Source of the DNA: an uncultured Clostridia bacterium
GTDB lineage: Bacteria > Bacillota > Clostridia > Christensenellales > Borkfalkiaceae
DNA: 8,186 nt
Reading direction: 5' to 3'
Assembly: GCA_947177825.1 (NCBI GenBank)
Contig: CAMWWA010000049.1
Coordinates: 1 to 8,186 of the forward strand
Shown: piece after piece, positions 5,731 to 8,186 of the stretch
How positions within the stretch are numbered: the first letter of the stretch is position 1
Layout: each line of letters opens with the position of its first letter
Made by a program: the position numbers and the translations under genes
The notes under the pieces: generated by a model
What the model saw: only the letters and a program-made list of their open reading frames with translations
Databases searched by the model: none
Told to the model about the DNA's origin: nothing

Positions 5731-6540
5731 ATGGACGAAACTAACGTATTTACCGGCAAGACCGTGGAAGAAGCGGTGCAAGCCGGCTTAGACGCGCTTA
5801 ATCTTAAAAGAGAGCAGGCTGAAATAACCGTTCTCGAAGAGGGAAAAAAGAAGCTTATAGGCGGCGTAAAGGCAAAGGTTAAGGTTGAAAAGAAGAGCTC
5901 GGACGGCAAGAGGGCGGTTGATTTTATAGACGGACTGACCAAAATACTCGGACTGAGTGCCGAAAGCGAGCTCGTTTACGACGGCGATAAGGTTGTAATA
6001 AATATCACTTCCGCCGAATCGAGCAGAATTATAGGGCGCCGCGGCGAGGTGCTGGACGCTATCCAGACCATGGCAAGCGCGGTTGCGAATATCGGCAGGG
6101 ACGAATACAAGAGGGTAGTCGTCGACTGCGAGGATTACAGGGCAAGCAGGGAAAAGACCTTGACCGAGCTTGCGGAAAGACTTGCCAAAAAGGCGGTCGA
6201 CAGGCAGAGAAGGGTTACGCTGGAACCCATGAACCCCTACGAAAGGCGCATAATTCATTCGGCGCTTGCAGACAGCGAAGAGGTAAAGACCATTTCCAGC
6301 GGCAAGGAACCGGCAAGATTCGTAGTAATCGTGCCCAATAACGAAAAGCCCTACGAGGAGCGCAAGGAGCGTTCGTTCGGCGGACGCGACCGCCGCGACA
6401 GGGGCAACGGCAGAGGCAGAGACCGCGGCGACAGGAAGCCCCGCGAAGGCAAGGGCGGCAGCGGCAAGGGTGGCAAGCGCGAAATTCATTTCGGCACGTT
6501 CCTTGGCAACAGCGGCAACTCCGGCGACAACGAGGACTAA
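5731..6540 (+). CDS. jag: Jag/KhpB RNA-binding protein with Arg/Gly-rich tail
   Basis: Jag (SpoIIIJ-associated; KhpB or EloR in pneumococcus) is an RNA-binding protein linked to cell elongation, and its gene usually follows yidC. The domains are a Jag-N domain (about 1-52, ending KKLIGGVKAKVKV), a KH domain (about 63-140) with the RNA-binding loop IIGRRGEVLDAIQ (100-112), and an R3H domain (about 145-203) with NPYERRIIHSAL (168-179). A 60-residue low-complexity tail follows, rich in Arg, Gly, Lys and Asp (GGRDRRDRGNGRGRDRG, 217-233), ending in acidic NSGDNED. Such a tail is not part of the minimal family and may add nonspecific RNA binding. GAGGA at 5720-5724, six bases from the ATG, supports the start. 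Confidence 0.95.
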   Translation: MDETNVFTGKTVEEAVQAGLDALNLKREQAEITVLEEGKKKLIGGVKAKVKVEKKSSDGKRAVDFIDGLTKILGLSAESELVYDGDKVVINITSAESSRIIGRRGEVLDAIQTMASAVANIGRDEYKRVVVDCEDYRASREKTLTELAERLAKKAVDRQRRVTLEPMNPYERRIIHSALADSEEVKTISSGKEPARFVVIVPNNEKPYEERKERSFGGRDRRDRGNGRGRDRGDRKPREGKGGSGKGGKREIHFGTFLGNSGNSGDNED

Positions 6541-6556
6541 TTTAATTAAATAAAAA

Positions 6557-6574
6557 CGCGTCGCAAGCGACGCG
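6557..6574 (+). other. GC-rich hairpin before the preQ1 aptamer
   Basis: CGCGTCG (6557-6563) and CGACGCG (6568-6574) form a seven-pair stem with the loop CAAG, two bases before the aptamer's first helix. No T-run follows, so it is not an intrinsic terminator for jag. It may insulate the aptamer during folding. Fourteen bases here match 3468-3481 of the rpmH element at 13 positions. Confidence 0.5.
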
Positions 6575-6575
6575 C

Positions 6576-6619
6576 GGTAGGTTTTCGGCTCAACACTACC
6601 ACATAAAAAAACCGAGGAG
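6576..6619 (+). ncRNA. preQ1-I-type riboswitch aptamer controlling queT
   Basis: The layout matches the class I preQ1 aptamer, a compact H-type pseudoknot that binds the queuosine precursor preQ1. Helix P1 is GGTAG (6576-6580) with CTACC (6596-6600). The loop contains TCGG (6585-6588), then GCTCAACA like the family's GCUACA. An A-rich linker (6601-6611) leads to CCGA (6612-6615), which pairs with TCGG as pseudoknot helix P2. The gene downstream encodes a QueT transporter, the expected target. No clear promoter lies between jag and the aptamer, so read-through from the jag transcript is possible. The call rests on reading structure by eye. Confidence 0.8.
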
Positions 6620-6649
6620 AAACGCATAAAACAAAATGCGGAGCGGTTT
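6609..6649 (+). promoter_or_regulatory. Predicted antiterminator of the queT riboswitch
   Basis: AAACCG (6609-6614) can pair with CGGTTT (6644-6649). This helix uses the 3' strand of pseudoknot P2 and the 5' arm of the terminator, so it excludes both. With preQ1 bound, P2 would hold CCG and free the terminator to form; without ligand the antiterminator would allow queT transcription. Confidence 0.6.
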
Positions 6650-6672
6650 ATTATTTGCCGCTCCGCTTTTTT
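6638..6672 (+). terminator. Intrinsic terminator of the riboswitch, upstream of queT
   Basis: GCGGAGCGG (6638-6646) pairs perfectly with CCGCTCCGC (6658-6666), loop of 11 bases, followed by six T's (6667-6672). It sits between the aptamer and the queT start. An outer pair ACGCATAA (6622-6629) with TTATGCGT (6680-6687) can extend the hairpin to within 12 bases of the queT ATG. Confidence 0.9.
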
Positions 6673-6698
6673 AAAGCCGTTATGCGTAAAAAGAAAAA

Positions 6699-7283
6699 AT
6701 GAACAGAGGAAGAATTTCCACGATTATGATTTGCCGCGCGGGCATTTTCGCCGCGCTGTATATCGCACTGACAATGCCGTTCGGCGAGCTTGCCTTCGGG
6801 CCCTTTCAGATAAGGCCTTCCGAAGCGCTGACCATTCTGCCGCTCTTCTACGCGGAGGCGGTTCCCGGGCTGTACGTCGGCTGTATTCTCGCCAACCTGC
6901 TGTCGCAGTACGGCGTGTACGACATACTGCTGGGCTCGCTTGCAACGCTGCTTGCGGCGTGCTGCACCTACGCAGTGGGCAGACTGTTTAAAAATTCGGT
7001 AGTAAGGGTGCTTGTAGGCGGCATATTCCCCGTACTGTTCAATGCGTTTATCGTGCCTGCGGTAATGATACTCGGCGGACTGCCCGTTGCCTACTGGTAC
7101 CAGGTTTTATCTTTCCTGCTTACCGAAAGCGTATGGGTATACGCGCTGGGCTTTCCGCTGTACTACACGATAGCCGCGCTCATAAAAAAGAACGTAAAGG
7201 GAAGCACGCCCTACACGCTTAAGGATTTAAGGGCGGCGGAGCACGGAAAGAAAAAAGCCGACGCCGCGGACAAGGCTGAGTAG
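6699..7283 (+). CDS. queT: QueT-family queuosine-precursor transporter
   Basis: QueT (DUF988) proteins are small integral membrane proteins, thought to be substrate-binding components of ECF-type importers for queuosine precursors such as preQ1. The 194-residue product has several hydrophobic segments (about 10-27, 43-70, 73-95, 101-127 and 133-162) and family motifs: FGPFQIRPSEALTILP (33-48), PGLYVGCILANLLSQYGVYDILLGSLATLLAA (56-87) and LTESVWVYALG (141-151). The riboswitch upstream strongly supports the substrate. The ATG at 6699 gives a normal N-terminus but has only a weak purine run upstream. The C-terminus is Lys/Ala/Asp-rich (EHGKKKADAADKAE). No ECF energising genes are in the window, so a shared energising module elsewhere is assumed. 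Confidence 0.88.
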   Translation: MNRGRISTIMICRAGIFAALYIALTMPFGELAFGPFQIRPSEALTILPLFYAEAVPGLYVGCILANLLSQYGVYDILLGSLATLLAACCTYAVGRLFKNSVVRVLVGGIFPVLFNAFIVPAVMILGGLPVAYWYQVLSFLLTESVWVYALGFPLYYTIAALIKKNVKGSTPYTLKDLRAAEHGKKKADAADKAE

Positions 7284-7375
7284 GTAAAAACCCGAAAAAT
7301 GCAGGCAAATAACGGCGGATTTGTAAAAATTATATATTTTGGGAATAATTTCATACAAATTTCGACAAAAAACGC

Positions 7376-7404
7376 TTGAAAAAATATTGACAGTACTTTA
7401 TAAT
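7376..7404 (+). promoter_or_regulatory. Promoter of the small HTH gene
   Basis: TTGAAA (7376-7381) and a perfect TATAAT (7399-7404) are separated by 17 bases. Transcription would start near 7411, about 30 bases before the ATG at 7441. An inverted repeat, ATTTGTA (7319-7325) and TACAAAT (7354-7360), lies just upstream and could be an operator, possibly for the HTH protein itself. Confidence 0.8.
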
Positions 7405-7440
7405 AGACTCACTGAAAAAAACGATAATCGGAGAAAAATT

Positions 7441-7692
7441 ATGACAATCACAGAAGCAGTTGCGCACCGTTTAGGCGGAATACTTAAGGAGCGCGGAATG
7501 AAGAAAAAGACTTTGGGCAAGCTGCCCGGAGTAAGACCCCAGAGCATCAGCAACATTTTCCGTAGCAAGAGTGTTGCTGGCATCAGCATGACTACGCTGT
7601 ACAGAATTTGCCGCGCGCTCGAACTGACAATGTCCGAATTCCTTAACGACCCCGTGTTCGACAATATCGAACTTCCCAACGACGACATTTAA
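7441..7692 (+). CDS. Small Cro/C1-type helix-turn-helix protein
   Basis: An 83-residue protein that is almost entirely one DNA-binding domain of the Cro/C1 (XRE) type: AVAHRLGGILKERGMKKKTLGKLPGVRPQSISNIFRSKSVAGISMTTLYRICRALELTMSEFLND. The recognition helix is probably PQSISNIFRSK (33-43). TLYRICRALELTMSEFL (52-68) is the usual last helix pair. A short acidic tail follows (NIELPNDDI). ATG 7441 is chosen because GGAG (7430-7433) precedes it by seven bases and a promoter lies at 7376-7404; an in-frame ATG at 7339 is upstream of that promoter. The regulated target is unknown; no toxin partner or phage gene is adjacent. A strong terminator follows after 18 bases. Confidence 0.85.
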   Translation: MTITEAVAHRLGGILKERGMKKKTLGKLPGVRPQSISNIFRSKSVAGISMTTLYRICRALELTMSEFLNDPVFDNIELPNDDI

Positions 7693-7710
7693 TCAGGTAA
7701 AAAACAAACT

Positions 7711-7745
7711 AAAGCCGCCGCGCATAAATTGCGCGGCGGCTTTTT
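7711..7745. terminator. Strong, probably bidirectional terminator between HTH gene and pckG
   Basis: GCCGCCGCGCA (7714-7724) pairs perfectly with TGCGCGGCGGC (7730-7740) around the loop TAAAT, extended by AAA/TTT and followed by T's (7741-7745). On the minus strand the same stem is followed by a broken T-rich run, so it can also end pckG transcripts arriving from the right. Confidence 0.92.
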
Positions 7746-7761
7746 ATTCTCTATTCAAACC

Positions 7762-8186
7762 TTACTTTGTTTCGGTCTTTTTCTTTGCTGCGGTAGCCTT
7801 CTTGGGCTCTGCGGCTTTTTTGGTTGCGGTAGCTTTCTTTTCAGCCGTTGCCTTCTTGGGAGCCGCCGCTTTCTTGGGCTCTGCGGTCTCAGCCTTGGGC
7901 TCAGCCGCCTTCTTGGGTTCGGGTGCGCAGTTCTTCTTTAAGGTTTCCAGGCACTCGGTAAGTTCCGCGGGGATACGGTCCTTAATGGTACCGTTGTAGT
8001 AGCCCTCGATTTCCTCGGCTTCCTTAGCCCACTTTTCCTTGTCGATAACGAGGATTTCTTTCAGCTCGTCAATGCCGAACTTCTTGCCCTCGGTGATTTC
8101 GTAGTCGAGGTCGGTCAAATCGATATCCTCAGCCTTGGGAACGTAGCCGATAGCCGTTTCGTCCGCGTCGACGGTGCCTTCGCAGC
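7762..8186 (-). CDS. pckG: GTP-type phosphoenolpyruvate carboxykinase, C-terminal part, with a Lys/Ala-rich tail
   Basis: GTP-type PEPCK interconverts oxaloacetate and PEP using GTP, in gluconeogenesis or anaplerosis. Only the last 140 residues are in the window; the frame is open to the right edge. The start of the fragment, GTVDADETAIGYVPKAEDIDL, matches the family segment seen in animal PEPCK as TPIGYIPKEDALNL. The final domain follows: ELKEILVIDKEKWAKEAEEIEGYY, then IPAELTECLETLKKNC, where the family normally ends. Beyond that are 53 extra residues (7765-7923) made almost only of Lys, Ala, Pro, Glu and Thr with repeated PKKA units, like a histone H1 tail. The catalytic residues lie outside the window. 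It converges on the HTH gene across a shared terminator. Confidence 0.88.
   Translation of the reverse strand, partial: CEGTVDADETAIGYVPKAEDIDLTDLDYEITEGKKFGIDELKEILVIDKEKWAKEAEEIEGYYNGTIKDRIPAELTECLETLKKNCAPEPKKAAEPKAETAEPKKAAAPKKATAEKKATATKKAAEPKKATAAKKKTETK
7799..7886 (-). repeat. Direct repeats encoding PKKA units in the pckG tail
   Basis: TTCTTGGGCTCTGCGG occurs at 7799-7814 and 7871-7886, 72 bp apart, with shorter related copies (CTTCTTGGG at 7852-7860 and 7909-7917). On the coding strand they give AEPKKA-type units. This suggests that the tail grew by internal duplication. Confidence 0.75.

Noticed and set aside
5788..6627. Long minus-strand open frame (279 codons) opposite jag
   Set aside because: It mirrors a convincing jag gene, has no recognisable domain, and runs through the riboswitch.
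6636..6674. Twelve-residue leader peptide inside the terminator
   Set aside because: The nearest GGAG is about 17 bases away, and the reading simply follows the terminator stem.
7387..7404. Perfect TTGACA next to perfect TATAAT
   Set aside because: Only six bases separate them, far too few for a promoter; the TATAAT pairs with TTGAAA at 7376 instead.
7339..7440. Upstream in-frame ATG extending the HTH protein by 34 residues
   Set aside because: A TTGAAA-N17-TATAAT promoter lies inside the extension, and the ATG at 7441 has a good ribosome-binding site.
7729..7999. Plus-strand Leu/Cys/Phe- and Ala-rich frames
   Set aside because: They are the complement of the low-complexity PEPCK tail and of the terminator.
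7762..8118. Separate histone H1-like gene starting at a TTG (8118)
   Set aside because: The frame is open to the right edge and the upstream residues match the PEPCK C-terminal segment, so it is the end of pckG.

Overview
The window reads as chromosomal core DNA of a spore-forming Clostridia-type Firmicute, probably an uncultured gut lineage. The evidence is a partial spoIIR gene, the Gram-positive rpmH-rnpA-yidD-yidC-jag cluster, a QueT transporter behind a preQ1-type riboswitch, and A/T-rich spacers around moderately GC-rich genes. The species cannot be fixed from the sequence.

Left arm (1-1759, minus strand): rsmG, a SLOG/YpsA-like nucleotide-binding gene and the 5' part of spoIIR are read leftward. 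rsmG has a good extended -10 promoter that would start transcription only a few bases before its ATG. It overlaps the SLOG gene by ATGA. spoIIR has its own leader with a forespore-sigma-like promoter candidate.

Centre (1722-2146): a 425-bp gene-free gap lies between the divergent rsmG and dnaN genes. It holds two identical DnaA-box variants (TTATCTACA, opposite strands), a cluster of GTTGA/TCAAC motifs with hairpins, and an ordered module of DnaA box, GC-rich spacer, five DnaA-trio-like triplets and a 41-bp stretch with one G/C base. I read this as a likely replication origin (oriC). dnaA is not next to dnaN, and dnaN and rpmH point the same way, which differs from the usual rpmH / oriC / dnaA-dnaN layout.

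Right arm (2147-7283, plus strand): dnaN, then a promoter candidate overlapping the dnaN stop, a 163-bp strongly self-complementary element, and rpmH, rnpA, yidD, yidC and jag. These encode ribosomal protein L34, the RNase P protein, two membrane-insertion factors and an RNA-binding partner of YidC. yidC carries a large hydrophilic insertion and jag an Arg/Gly-rich tail. queT follows, preceded by an aptamer, antiterminator and terminator that account for control by preQ1.

Right end (7284-8186): a small Cro/C1-type HTH gene with a near-consensus promoter converges, across a strong terminator that may work in both directions, on the 3' end of a GTP-type PEP carboxykinase gene. That enzyme ends in an unusual 53-residue Lys/Ala/Pro-rich tail resembling histone H1.
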